This document shows, one piece after another, positions 19,690-29,300 of a stretch of 64,000 nt of DNA. Both the position numbers and the translations under genes were made by a program. The stretch lies in contig NZ_JAERRB010000018.1 in assembly GCF_016735595.1 (NCBI RefSeq), positions 62,001 to 126,000 of the forward strand, in the 5' to 3' direction. Each line of letters opens with the position of its first letter. Positions within the stretch are counted from its first letter, which is position 1. The notes under the pieces are model-generated. The model made no database searches. It saw only the letters and a program-made list of their open reading frames with translations, and was not told the origin of the DNA. Source of the DNA: Chryseolinea lacunae (GTDB taxonomy: Bacteria > Bacteroidota > Bacteroidia > Cytophagales > Cyclobacteriaceae).

Positions 19690-21423
19690 ATGAAAACCAT
19701 AAAGATCCATTTTCTCCTGGCCGCCACATTTCTGTGGGCAATCGGCTGTAAACAAAATCAGCCGTCGTTTGAAGCGCCGGTTTTAAAGAACATTGGCCAC
19801 TATAGTGTTCCCGTCACAACGGAGTCGAAGCACGCGCAGATGTTCTTCAACCAGGGCGTCATCATGGCCAATAATTTTAACCATGCGGAAGCGGAGCGGT
19901 CGTTCAGAGAAGCGATCCGGCAAGACACCACGTTTGCCATGGGCTATTGGGGAATCGCCTACGTGCTGGGACCCAATTTTAATTCTGTCGACAACATGGG
20001 CACCGTGAACGAAATACGGAAAGCGGTAACAAAAGCCGTAAGCTTAAGTGACGGTGCTTCTCCCTGGGAGCAAGCCGTGATCAAAGCCATTCAGATCAAA
20101 TTTCCGATGGACACCGCGGCAACAGACGCCGAAGGTTTTGCGGATGCAATGAAGCAGGCCTTCACCCAGTTTCCAGACAATTCGTTTGTGGCAACCCTCT
20201 ATGCCGAATCGGTCATGAATTTGCATCCCTGGGATTTTTATGCTGGCAGAGGCGGAGCGCCCAGAGCGTGGACACCCGAACTGGTGTCGCTTCTTGAAAA
20301 AGTTATCTCGATCGATTCGCTAAATCCCCTGGCCAATCATCTTTATCTCCATGCCACCGAAGCCAGTTCGGATTTGTCGAAAGCGTTGATCAGCGCGCAA
20401 CGATTAAAAACCCTGGTGCCGTCGGCCGGCCACCTGGTGCATATGCCTTCGCACATTTATATCAACACGGGCGACTATCATGAAGGGTCTGTTGCCAACG
20501 AGGCTGCGGTGCTTGCCGACAGCATCTACATAGCCGAATGCCAGTCGCAAGGATATTATCCGCAGATGTATTATCCGCACAACTATCACTTCCTTGCCGC
20601 CACCGCAGCGTTTGAAGGTCGCGGCGCACGTTCGATTGAAGCTGCTTACAAGACCGCGAGCCTCATCGACAAAAAATATTATCATGAGCCGGGCTATGAG
20701 ATGGTGCAACACTATCTGACTATCCCCAACCACATCCTCATCAAGTTTGGCCAATGGGAAAAGATCTTGACGCTGCCCCAACCGACAGATGATTTGATTT
20801 ATCCTACGGCCATCTGGCACTACACAAAAGGCATGGCCTATGCCAATCTGAACAAAGCTGCCGAGGCCCGCGAAGAACTGAAGAAGCTGAACGAACTCAG
20901 CGCGTCGCCAGCTATAGCGGAGCAACTGAATTGGGGAATTAACAAGGTGACCGACGTCTGCAAGATATCTTCAAAAGTGTTGGAAGCTGAACTCTACATA
21001 AAAGAAGGAAAACACAAAGAGGCCATTCAACTGCTGAGCGACGCAATACACATCGAAGACAGCCTGAACTACAACGAACCTCCCGACTGGTTTTTTTCCG
21101 TAAGGCACATCCTGGGAAACGTGTTGCTTAAAACCAAGGACTACGAACAAGCCGAAAAAATATATCGCGAAGATTTGGCCCACTGGCCCAAAAATGGATT
21201 TGCCCTAAACGGCCTTGCCGAAAGTCTTGTCGCACAAGGAAAGACATCGGAAGCGGAAGCGATAAAACAACAATTCACGGAAGCCTGGAAGTATGCCGAT
21301 ATAACTTTGCAAGCTTCGGTGATTGACCCGGAGAAGCGAAAAGATTTGGTACTGAGGATCGATGAAAAATCGCCGGACGCATTGGTCTATTTGGCCAGCA
21401 TGATTTGTATGACGAAACCATGA
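19690..21423 (+). CDS. TPR-repeat lipoprotein
   Basis: A 577-residue lipoprotein. The lipobox is WAIGC with the lipidated Cys at 20. The mature protein is all-helical with TPR-like units near the start (FFNQGVIMANNFNHAEAERSF), in the middle (HYTKGMAYANLNKAAEAREEL) and near the end (EKIYREDLAHWPKNGFALNGL). The block HLYLHATEASSD and VPSAGHLVHMPSHIYINTGDY is characteristic of a conserved subgroup of bacterial TPR proteins of unknown role. The ATG at 19690 is chosen because it begins the signal peptide; the frame is open from 19609. It is closed by a hairpin at 21447. No partner is evident nearby. Confidence 0.88.
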   Translation: MKTIKIHFLLAATFLWAIGCKQNQPSFEAPVLKNIGHYSVPVTTESKHAQMFFNQGVIMANNFNHAEAERSFREAIRQDTTFAMGYWGIAYVLGPNFNSVDNMGTVNEIRKAVTKAVSLSDGASPWEQAVIKAIQIKFPMDTAATDAEGFADAMKQAFTQFPDNSFVATLYAESVMNLHPWDFYAGRGGAPRAWTPELVSLLEKVISIDSLNPLANHLYLHATEASSDLSKALISAQRLKTLVPSAGHLVHMPSHIYINTGDYHEGSVANEAAVLADSIYIAECQSQGYYPQMYYPHNYHFLAATAAFEGRGARSIEAAYKTASLIDKKYYHEPGYEMVQHYLTIPNHILIKFGQWEKILTLPQPTDDLIYPTAIWHYTKGMAYANLNKAAEAREELKKLNELSASPAIAEQLNWGINKVTDVCKISSKVLEAELYIKEGKHKEAIQLLSDAIHIEDSLNYNEPPDWFFSVRHILGNVLLKTKDYEQAEKIYREDLAHWPKNGFALNGLAESLVAQGKTSEAEAIKQQFTEAWKYADITLQASVIDPEKRKDLVLRIDEKSPDALVYLASMICMTKP

Positions 21424-21446
21424 GTTGAATAGGAAATCGGAAATTG

Positions 21447-21486
21447 AAAAGGACAAACGGGTCACAACGCGTTTGTCCTTTTTTTT
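21447..21486 (+). terminator. Intrinsic terminator after the TPR lipoprotein
   Basis: A 13-bp perfect stem (21447-21459 with 21470-21482), a 10-nt loop and a T run to 21486. It stands 23 bp after the stop codon at 21423. Confidence 0.88.
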
Positions 21487-21588
21487 GCGTTGACTGTGCA
21501 ATACTTGAATAACGCGAAAGGTGCTGGTGTTATTGAAATTGGGCCTGATAGGTTGAGCTTGTTTCGATCGTCGCGTTTAAATTCACAA

Positions 21589-22059
21589 CTAGTGATCATA
21601 GCTAATCACCCGGCACATTTTCCAACTGCCTTTTACATTTTTCCAGATATGAACAAATTTGAAAGTTCCGTCCAGCTTTTCTTGCTTACCCTTTTCGGTA
21701 TAGTAAAACCTGTGACGTCCAATTTCGATGGCTCCAAAATCTTTGATCGGAAAAACTTCAAGGCTGCCTTCAACCAGTTCTCGTCTGACTTTGGTTTCCC
21801 CATCGCATCTCCGCGTAATAGAATTCAGGTTCTGGGTGTAGTTTGTTAGCCCTCCGGCGTCGTGATAAAACTCCAGGTCTTCTGTGAAAAGTGATTTTGA
21901 CGTTTCAACATCACACATATTGAACGCGTGAAAGAAAGTACTATCCATGGAAGCAATGGTCTTGGTTAAATCCTGTAGCTCCGCGGTGCTTTGAGCACTG
22001 AGCGTTAAGGAGAGCAACGTGGACGTGGCTGTTGCCAGAAGGAAGATCTTTGGTGTCAT
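21589..22059 (-). CDS. Secreted SnoaL-like (DUF4440) protein
   Basis: A 156-residue exported protein: signal peptide MTPKIFLLATATSTLLSLTLSAQ, then an NTF2/SnoaL-like cone. Conserved landmarks are FFHAFNMCDVETSKSLFTEDLEFYHDAGG and the closing strands GTFKFVHIWKNVKGSWKMCRV. Members of the family are small-molecule enzymes or binding proteins; no specific activity can be assigned. The frame is open from 22191, but the ATG at 22059 begins the signal peptide. It lies downstream of, and on the same strand as, the DinB gene with a 150-bp gap. Confidence 0.87.
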   Translation of the reverse strand: MTPKIFLLATATSTLLSLTLSAQSTAELQDLTKTIASMDSTFFHAFNMCDVETSKSLFTEDLEFYHDAGGLTNYTQNLNSITRRCDGETKVRRELVEGSLEVFPIKDFGAIEIGRHRFYYTEKGKQEKLDGTFKFVHIWKNVKGSWKMCRVISYDH

Positions 22060-22209
22060 GTAAGGTGTTTTGATTTTCTTCCTCTGCAATTGGTATGCCC
22101 CAATTCCATGCAGCGCAATGGCATTTATTTGATGTTTTCTTTTGAAAACGTGTTCAAATCTGAACAAGGAGTTCGTCCGCTTTTGCAACAAAGAAATGAC
22201 AGCCCGTCA

Positions 22210-22704
22210 TCACATATTCTCTATCCACCAAAGGTACGCATCATAATCAGTTACCGGTATTTCTTCTGTTACTCCCAACGCGCGGCACAGCGTCACAACC
22301 TGGCCCCGGTGGTATGAACTGTGGTTGACTACGTGCAGGATATATTCGTATCGGCTCTGCGTGCTGTCGGAAACCTGGATACGTTCAATCAATTGTTGCT
22401 CGGTTAAGGTTGTGAGGCTACTGGCCAACGCTTGCGAGCTTGCTACGAGATCGGCTATTACTTCGTCGACAGCGTTTTCTTTTACCGGCAGATGGAAGTC
22501 TTTGATCTGGCCGTGGAAGATGATGGCATGCCAATAGACTTGTGCGGAGAGAATATGCTGAAGTGTCCGGTCTATGGTTCCGAAGCTCGAACCTGTTTTT
22601 TCATAGAGGATGCTTCGGTCAAGGGTCATCAGCCAGGACGTGATGCGTTCGTTTGCCCAAAGGTTGTAGGCGAAGAGACGGGTGGTGAGCTGTTGGAGGT
22701 GCAT
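22210..22704 (-). CDS. DinB family metalloprotein
   Basis: A 164-residue four-helix bundle of the DinB/YfiT family. The metal-binding triad is intact: H50 (RTLQHILSAQ), H128 and H132 in HVVNHSSYHRGQV. Family members are nickel- or zinc-binding proteins, some of them thiol S-transferases or stress-induced, but most remain without a known activity. There is no signal peptide, so it acts in the cytoplasm. Its neighbours give no functional hint. Confidence 0.92.
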   Translation of the reverse strand: MHLQQLTTRLFAYNLWANERITSWLMTLDRSILYEKTGSSFGTIDRTLQHILSAQVYWHAIIFHGQIKDFHLPVKENAVDEVIADLVASSQALASSLTTLTEQQLIERIQVSDSTQSRYEYILHVVNHSSYHRGQVVTLCRALGVTEEIPVTDYDAYLWWIENM

Positions 22705-22792
22705 TGCGCCGTTAGTTTAATACTTACAAAGTACGATGGAAATCTGATTTGTAAATGATTTCATCAAACGGCATGCGGCTACCCAGGGGAAG

Positions 22793-23380
22793 TTATCTTC
22801 TGCGCATCGGCGAAACGGCTCTGTTTATATATTTAAAATAGTCAACAAACCTCCCCCGGCTGTCGTCCCAGGCAAAAACGGAATTCCCTTCGAAACGGCA
22901 AAACGCATTGGCGCTGTCGTCGTAAAAAACACTGTTCGCATACTTTCGAAAAATGGACTTGATTTTTTTTGGCTTCATGCCCACCGAAGGCACTTCAATG
23001 AGCCGCTCCTGTTTGTCGTAAGCATGTGTGATGAACATCACGTCTTTAAGTTTCTTGTTCCGGTATATTATTGCAACAAACGTGGAATAGTCACTTTGAA
23101 AATCGCTAATAGAAATGGTTGAACGAGGTGGTGACACCGGCCTCAGAACAGGTACAACCCTGATGCTTCCGTGAAGTTGGAAATCGCGGCGATGTGAAAA
23201 ATATAGCCTGCCATTTTCGGTTGAGAATTCCTCCCAATACCCTTTGCGTATGATTTCGGTTTCAAACTTGGCCTTCGCCAGTTGCAGGTCGTAGTCGCTA
23301 ACCTGACCCTGCGATTTGCAATGCAGGGGTAGGACCAAAAAACATATCGGGAGGAAACGTAAAACATTTGCTGTAATCAT
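22793..23380 (-). CDS. Secreted hypothetical protein
   Basis: A 195-residue protein with an N-terminal signal sequence (MITANVLRFLPICFLVLPLHCKSQ). The mature part begins GQVSDYDLQLAKAKFETEII and is rich in aromatic and basic residues. No family was recognised. The frame starts at a TTG (23392), but the ATG at 23380 gives a better signal peptide. A possible lipobox (LPLHC) is present, but its -1 residue (His) is unfavourable. It lies alone between the DinB gene and the Kelch lipoprotein gene. Confidence 0.72.
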   Translation of the reverse strand: MITANVLRFLPICFLVLPLHCKSQGQVSDYDLQLAKAKFETEIIRKGYWEEFSTENGRLYFSHRRDFQLHGSIRVVPVLRPVSPPRSTISISDFQSDYSTFVAIIYRNKKLKDVMFITHAYDKQERLIEVPSVGMKPKKIKSIFRKYANSVFYDDSANAFCRFEGNSVFAWDDSRGRFVDYFKYINRAVSPMRRR

Positions 23381-23496
23381 AGTGAAAATCAATTTGCTTT
23401 AACGATGCAACAATGCCGGTAATTCCATAGCGTCATATGTTTTTTTTTATAGCTCCCCGCAACAAATTTTAGCATAGAGAAAGGAAATGTCCAAAA

Positions 23497-23528
23497 ACAT
23501 AAAAGGACTTCTCTTTCGAAAAGTCCTT
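23497..23528 (-). terminator. Terminator of the Kelch/IPT lipoprotein gene
   Basis: Read leftward, an 8-bp stem (23521-23528 with 23503-23510), a 10-nt loop, then a T-rich stretch. It lies about 75 bp past the stop codon of the gene ending at 23603. Confidence 0.6.
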
Positions 23529-23602
23529 GAACTATACACAACGAAGATTCCTTGGGCTTTGACGATCTCCACGCCGGGGCAATGGAGTGACACAAAGTGA
23601 TT

Positions 23603-24883
23603 TTATTTAGCCTTGAATTCGTAAATTTTAGTGGAATACTTATAGCTCGGCTTGCCCGAGTCGGCACTGATGCCGGCAAAGCCGCGACCATTCACACCAA
23701 AGGAAATGATGCCGTAAAAATTTTCGGGAAACGTATGGCTCACTTGTCTCCACGCCTTTGCTTTCAGGTTATAGATATAAAGATTGGACGTTGGGTCGAC
23801 AACGCTGGCACCGTCCGGGCCGATTGATGCATCTCCGTTTTCGATAAAATAGGCAAGGCCGTTGATGGTGAACAGATGGCGCATGCTGATGAGGCTTGAG
23901 TTGCCCACAGGCGTGATCGTGTTGATCTTGGTTAACTTATTTTCAGTGGCATCGTAGGCCCACAATTCAACCGTTGAGGAGTTGAGTGCATTTATTCCCA
24001 GGTATGCCATGCCGTCATATTCAAAGGCGAAGTCCGCAAACGTGTTTGTTGCGCTAAAATCCGTTGACTGAACGATGTCCCAATTCTTGGTGGTTATGTT
24101 GTATTTCCGTATGTCGATTTTTTTGGTGGAGTTTTCAGTCACGGCCGTATACAAATCGTTGCCCAAGGTGAATCCTTTCACGTTGAGGGCCCACGCGGTT
24201 GAATACGATTTGGTTTCGCTAAAAACTTTTCCATCCAGGGCAAAGGTTGTCGCGGGACCAGAAACCAGATTGGAGAACAGAAATAAAGTATTGTTCCACC
24301 CAACCGTCGCGGCCTTGTCTATGAACTTGTCGTCTGCATGAACCAGCGTCCACGAATTTGCCGTGGGATCGAACTCATACAAATCGTTGTACTTCGTTTT
24401 TGGATACGTGCCTTCTGAATAGCCTAAGAAACGTTCGCCGCCAAACACATACCCTTTCCCATTCAGAACAGCGGCTTGCGTGAATGCACGTTCACCACCG
24501 GGAAATGCCTGGGCCGTGATCCAGGACCCGCTGCCCGGAAAAATCGCGATTTTTTTGTGCAGATCTACGGTGCTCGTTTTTGTTTTGATTTTAATCGCGA
24601 CCGAATCGGATGTAATGGTTTCGGGAATAACAAAGGAGATCTTTGTTTCCAGCGTTTCTGTGAGGGCTATCTCTGTGTCGTTGAACAGAACAGACACCAG
24701 GTCGGCTTTGCAAAATTTTGTGCCGGCAATGGTGTAGGTGTCTCCGGTGTAAGCATACGATTCGGAAATTCCAATTCCGCTCGCCAGCACACTCTCACAG
24801 ACCAGTGGCGCAGGTGCCGAATCTTCGTCGGAGCACGCCAGGGCCAGCATCGCAAACAAGAAAACGGAAATTTTTTTGAACAT
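23603..24883 (-). CDS. IPT/TIG and Kelch-propeller lipoprotein
   Basis: A 426-residue lipoprotein (lipobox LALAC, Cys17; SDEDSAPAP follows, so probably surface-exposed or outer-membrane). An IPT/TIG Ig-like domain covers about 45-115. The rest is a six-bladed Kelch-like propeller with blades such as AAVLNGKGYVFGGERFLG, NDLYEFDPTANSWTLV and NLYIYNLKAKAWRQV. Such proteins usually bind other proteins or glycans at the cell surface. Its upstream region carries a promoter-like module (24947-24991) duplicated in front of the large T9SS protein gene at 29.6 kb, suggesting co-regulation. Confidence 0.9.
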   Translation of the reverse strand: MFKKISVFLFAMLALACSDEDSAPAPLVCESVLASGIGISESYAYTGDTYTIAGTKFCKADLVSVLFNDTEIALTETLETKISFVIPETITSDSVAIKIKTKTSTVDLHKKIAIFPGSGSWITAQAFPGGERAFTQAAVLNGKGYVFGGERFLGYSEGTYPKTKYNDLYEFDPTANSWTLVHADDKFIDKAATVGWNNTLFLFSNLVSGPATTFALDGKVFSETKSYSTAWALNVKGFTLGNDLYTAVTENSTKKIDIRKYNITTKNWDIVQSTDFSATNTFADFAFEYDGMAYLGINALNSSTVELWAYDATENKLTKINTITPVGNSSLISMRHLFTINGLAYFIENGDASIGPDGASVVDPTSNLYIYNLKAKAWRQVSHTFPENFYGIISFGVNGRGFAGISADSGKPSYKYSTKIYEFKAK

Positions 24884-24946
24884 AACTTAAAAAATAGAGG
24901 CGTCGAAAAAATGAATTAGAGAGAGTGCCTTTTTGTGATTTCACGA

Positions 24947-24991
24947 GCAAAGAAACGGGGTGTGGGTCACATAAAATTGTACGTTTCGGAA
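24947..24991 (-). promoter_or_regulatory. Promoter-like module, copy A
   Basis: Reading leftward, a 19-bp element TTCCGAAACGTACAATTTT (24991-24973), a 16-bp spacer and GTTTCTTTGC (24956-24947). The 10-mer resembles the Bacteroidota -7 box (TAnnTTTG). Both elements and the spacer length recur exactly at 29754-29798. It lies 63 bp upstream of the Kelch lipoprotein start codon. Confidence 0.6.
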
Positions 24992-25013
24992 GCATGTAAG
25001 AAAAGAGCCTAGA

Positions 25014-26198
25014 TTACATCCGAAATCGTTTGAAGCATTTCTGGTGATTGTTTGTTATGGGGGACACGTTGGTTGTGTCATTTAAGTTTACGCAATCCCT
25101 CGGTCGCTTCTTTGTCGTCGGGCCACCATGCAAGAATCTGGCGATAGGTTTTCCCGGCCATTTTCTTTTTCCGGCCAATATGTACGCGTTGGCCAGCTTC
25201 AGGTAGGGAGCCGTTGCGCGAAATTGCTCGGCACTCACCTTGTAGAGCTCAATGGCCCACTTGGGTTTTTTCTGTTCTATGAAATAGTCGCCCGCACTGT
25301 TTAGTTTCTCCATCGAAAAATCATAACGATAGTGAAGGGAGTCAACGGCCATCCGTTCGCGGAGATCTTTCACGCCGGCTTTTAATCCTTTCCTGGAAAT
25401 GACAGAGGTGGTAATGATGTCAATGGGAATCAAAGGAACGTTGAGCGGTTTTTTGTGTCTCAACACATCCTGAAGATAGCGGTTCGATATTCCATAGAGC
25501 GCGGGCTCACCACGCTTTCTGTCGAATGAGGAACCGCCCAGGATGCCAATCAAATAACCATCTTTATCAATCAACGGTGAACCACTAAACCCGCCAAGGT
25601 TTAAATTTTCGGGTCTCGTGAAGATGATTCTGTTTCCCTCGGTTTCAATAACCCTGGCTTCGTGGGTAACGCATGATTTTTCAGAGTAGGGACATCCCGT
25701 AAAATAGATCGTTTCGCCGACTTCAATCCTGGTGTATCGTGGCTTCAAAGGCTGGATGGCTGGAGACCGGAATCTGGTTTTGAACACCAGCCAATCACGT
25801 TGCGTAATGGTCGATTCGTTCCCGTTCAGCACTTCCGTGGTGTCGGTGTTGATTAAATAGTCGATCACCACCGAGTCCTTTAAAACTCCCTTGGGATGCA
25901 TGATCCAGCGCTGCAGGTGGCGAAGGTCAACGGTGTTCATGGCTTTTGTTTTGGCCACCCACAACGAGTGTTTAACCGTTGCTGCCAGCGTATCTGTTCC
26001 GGTATCGATGAGGAAACCCGTGGTCACATATTCAAAAGACGAATGAACATAACGTTCCCCGTTGCGATACCAAACTTCGTTGATCATGGCGATCGGCGGC
26101 CATTTTTCTTTAGGGCGCTTAACCCAAGCATTCTCCTGGGCGAAAACAAATCCATTGGTAAACAGAAGACCAACAAGAATGACTATGATTTTGAACAT
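25014..26198 (-). CDS. Trypsin-like serine protease with TPR tail, 3' end frameshifted
   Basis: A 394-residue exported protein (signal peptide MFKIIVILVGLLFTNGFVFAQ). The chymotrypsin-fold catalytic triad is visible: H77 in AATVKHSLW, D135 in TQRDWLVFK, S207 in GGFSGSPLI. A TPR-like region follows from about residue 290 (GDYFIEQKKPKWAIELYKVS). After LANAYILAGK the frame goes off course: in the -1 frame the text continues KMAGKTYRQILAWWPDDKEA and ends at a stop at 25078, a natural TPR end. The switch lies in a short T run at 25166-25170. As written the protein has a scrambled tail of about 36 residues; the catalytic domain is unaffected. Confidence 0.85.
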   Translation of the reverse strand: MFKIIVILVGLLFTNGFVFAQENAWVKRPKEKWPPIAMINEVWYRNGERYVHSSFEYVTTGFLIDTGTDTLAATVKHSLWVAKTKAMNTVDLRHLQRWIMHPKGVLKDSVVIDYLINTDTTEVLNGNESTITQRDWLVFKTRFRSPAIQPLKPRYTRIEVGETIYFTGCPYSEKSCVTHEARVIETEGNRIIFTRPENLNLGGFSGSPLIDKDGYLIGILGGSSFDRKRGEPALYGISNRYLQDVLRHKKPLNVPLIPIDIITTSVISRKGLKAGVKDLRERMAVDSLHYRYDFSMEKLNSAGDYFIEQKKPKWAIELYKVSAEQFRATAPYLKLANAYILAGKRKWPGKPIARFLHGGPTTKKRPRDCVNLNDTTNVSPITNNHQKCFKRFRM

Positions 26199-26241
26199 CG
26201 TGTTTTGATTTCAACAAACTTAAAAATCACAGCGGTGTCGC

Positions 26242-26282
26242 TTGTAAATGAATTGTAAAAGAATGTAAACGAAATGTAAATT
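26242..26282 (-). promoter_or_regulatory. Four helically phased GTAAA repeats (candidate operator)
   Basis: On the plus strand GTAAA begins at 26244, 26255, 26265 and 26276, spacings of 11, 10 and 11 bp, each preceded by TT or AT. The array lies 46-84 bp upstream of the protease start codon (26198) and is on one face of the helix, as expected for a cooperatively bound activator or repressor. Confidence 0.5.
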
Positions 26283-26350
26283 CTCCTGGGAAAAATATTA
26301 GGCTGCCAGAAAATTCCGCGCATTGCCGCAAGCCGTGTCTCAGGCGTCGA

Positions 26351-29300
26351 CTACTGCGTGAGAACAATTTTTTTCGACAGAGTAGCCGTCAGTGTTTCAA
26401 TGGTCAAGACATAAACGCCAGGCGAAATGTTGTCCATAGTCACCTGAACATAACCTTCAAAGGTTCTGACCTGTATGGGAACCGGTTTGCCTAACCCCGA
26501 CATGACAGAATAGTGAGCATTCGTGTAACGCGACTTCACGAAAAAAGATCCGGAAGTTGGATTGGGATAGATCGTAACAGCACTTGCCACATCTTCTTCA
26601 TTGGCCAACGGAATTTCCTGGGCTGTAAAATCCTGATGACCGATACTGTTTCTGATTGCTGATAAGCTGATATGATCAGGTTCAAAAAAGTATCCCTGCA
26701 ATCCGGGCGTTAGTGTTCCTGTCCAATCCGGAGGGACGGTAAACACATACTGTCCCGCAGCGTTTGTCACCACCGACTGCGATCCATTGCTGATTGAAAC
26801 TCCCGGCAAAGGTTCTCCTTCGTTGTTGGTTACAATCCCTGAGATTAAATAGTTGCCCACATACGCTCCGCTAAAGTCCAAGTGGGTTATGTCTGCATTC
26901 ACCGATGTTACTTCTCGTTGGGCGGGAGCAAACACATAACCCGCCAGATCCGGCACAACACTGCCCGACCACCCTCCCGTGACTGACGTCTGATAGTTGC
27001 CGTCGCCATCGGTGGTGACCTCCTGCGGAAATCCTTTTAGCAGTACGGCGGCCAGGGCATCACCGTTCTGATCCGCTATTTTGCCCGACAGCAAGAACAC
27101 GCCGGAAAAAGAGGCGCTGAAATCCTGAAGCTTTATGTCGCTTGTTTGATTCACCACGGTGCGCGCGGCGGGAGAAAAATTGTATCCGGTGAGCAGGGGC
27201 GTGAGGGTTCCAGACCATCCCGTATAGGTTTGAAAGGTGTAGTCTCCGTTTTCATCCGTAACGGTTGGGCTCAGCGCTCCCTGAATGGCAACACCAGCAA
27301 TGGGCTTCCCTGCTGCGTCTGTGATTTTTCCGGCCACGGTATAGCTACTCGATAGTGTGCCGGTAAAATCGAACTGTTGATCGGCCTGCAGGTTGTTGAT
27401 GGTGATACTGGCCGGTGAAAAAATATACCCTCGGGCGCGTGGCGTAATGGTGCCCGACCATCCTTCTGGAAGCCCCGTGAAGTAACTTCCAAATTGCTCC
27501 GTGCGAAGTTCGAAAGGCAAACCGTCGAACGTCACATCGCCGATGCGACCGGACTTGCCACGCACATATCCCGACACCGAAAAAATCCGGGTCGATCTTT
27601 TTATCAATCGGATGCCCGCCAACTCTGCATAGCTGTCGTTCGCATCATAGCTGCGCGCCTTCACCCGTCCCGAAACATGCGAGGCCAGCCCGCGCACGGT
27701 GTGTCCCATGCGCAGCAAATACGTTGACCCAATGGGAAGCCCCGGACCGGTAGTGCGTTTGTAGAAGTCGCGATCATAAAAATCAAAACACACTTCGCCT
27801 ACGTTGCCAGACATATCATAGATGCCGAGCTCGTTGGCCATTTTGGTGCCTACAGGTTGTGTTGATTGACCGGGAAAAATCTCCGGCACCTTGTCGGCCA
27901 TCACATCCGTGAGTGTGTTGCTGCCACTAAAAGTATAGCCATGCGAAAACTTGCCTCCCATGGCGGCATACTCCCATTCGGCCTCGGTGGGAAGATCCAT
28001 GCCAAGCCACTGCGCGAAATGTCGCGCCGCTTCAAAATAAACAAAACGCACCGGGTGATTTTCAAAACCAGGATCAACTGAAAATGATTGTCCGTTCCAG
28101 ATAATTGGCGAGTCATAATATTTCTCGTAGCCCACCGCTCTGTCTGTGCGGGTCGCGTCATAAATCTGCCCTATGGGAATTGATTGGCCTGCCTCCGTGC
28201 TTTCGTCTTTGAGGAACGCATCGGTATAATAGAAACCTTTGCGCGGATGCGCCGAAAACGTCCAGCTGTCGCCCAGCGTAATCATGTGTTTGACAGCGTT
28301 GAGGAACGTAACAAACTGCGCATTGGTGACCAAGTATTTCCCAATCGCAAAGTTGGGCACGCTCACATTGTGTGCAGGCTGCTCCATCGTTGCATCCATA
28401 TAGATGGGAGCGCCTGTGGCCACGTGATACCCAAAAAGCACTTTGTCTGTGTCGGACTGACCCATCGTAAACGTGCCACCCTCTACAGGCACCAGTTCAT
28501 ACGAAAAAGGTGGAGGTGTTGTCCACGTTGTGAAAGAGAAAACATCGCTCGACGTTGAGGCGCCTTGTACATCCTTCGCGACAATTTTCCAGTAGTACGT
28601 TCCCGCATCGTCGAGCCGAACGGAATGACGTGTACGGTCCAGGTTGTGTGCAAGTAATGTTGAAGGTGCGGGTGTTTTGTCCAGGTAAAGATCATACGTA
28701 ACCACATCGTCGTCTTTGTCGGTCGATGCGCTCCAGGCCAGCAGCACGTTGTTTCCAATATTTTGTGCGGCTTGTGTTGGTGCCACCAGGGCTGGTGCGC
28801 CGGGCGCGTCGTTTACATAGTTCTCAACGGTGAACGACCAGGTTTCATTTGTGCCATCATGACTTACCAGTGTTCCGCTATACTTGTCAACGGCCACCAC
28901 TTTCCAATAGTAGGTCTGTTGATCGGAGAGGTTGTTGCTAAACGAATAGGATGTTGTGGTCAGGTTGTCGGCAAGCAACGGTTGGTAGCTTGTGTTCAAT
29001 GCGTTTGTGCCGAAGAACAGTTGGTAGAACACGGCATCACCATCGGGGTCGACACTTTTCTTCCACGTCAGCGTGATGTTGCGCGACACGTCGCTGGCTT
29101 TGTTTGAGGGAGAGAGCAAGGTGGGCTCAGACGGAAGCGGATTTTCACGTGCCGACGTGAATGACGCTACCGGACCTTCAGCAACATGTCCGCTTCCATC
29201 TTTCACGGCAACTTTCCAGTAGTAGGTTGTTTCGGGATTGATCAACGGCACGAACGACAAAAACTCCATCATCACCAGGGGATCGTCGGCGACTTTATAC

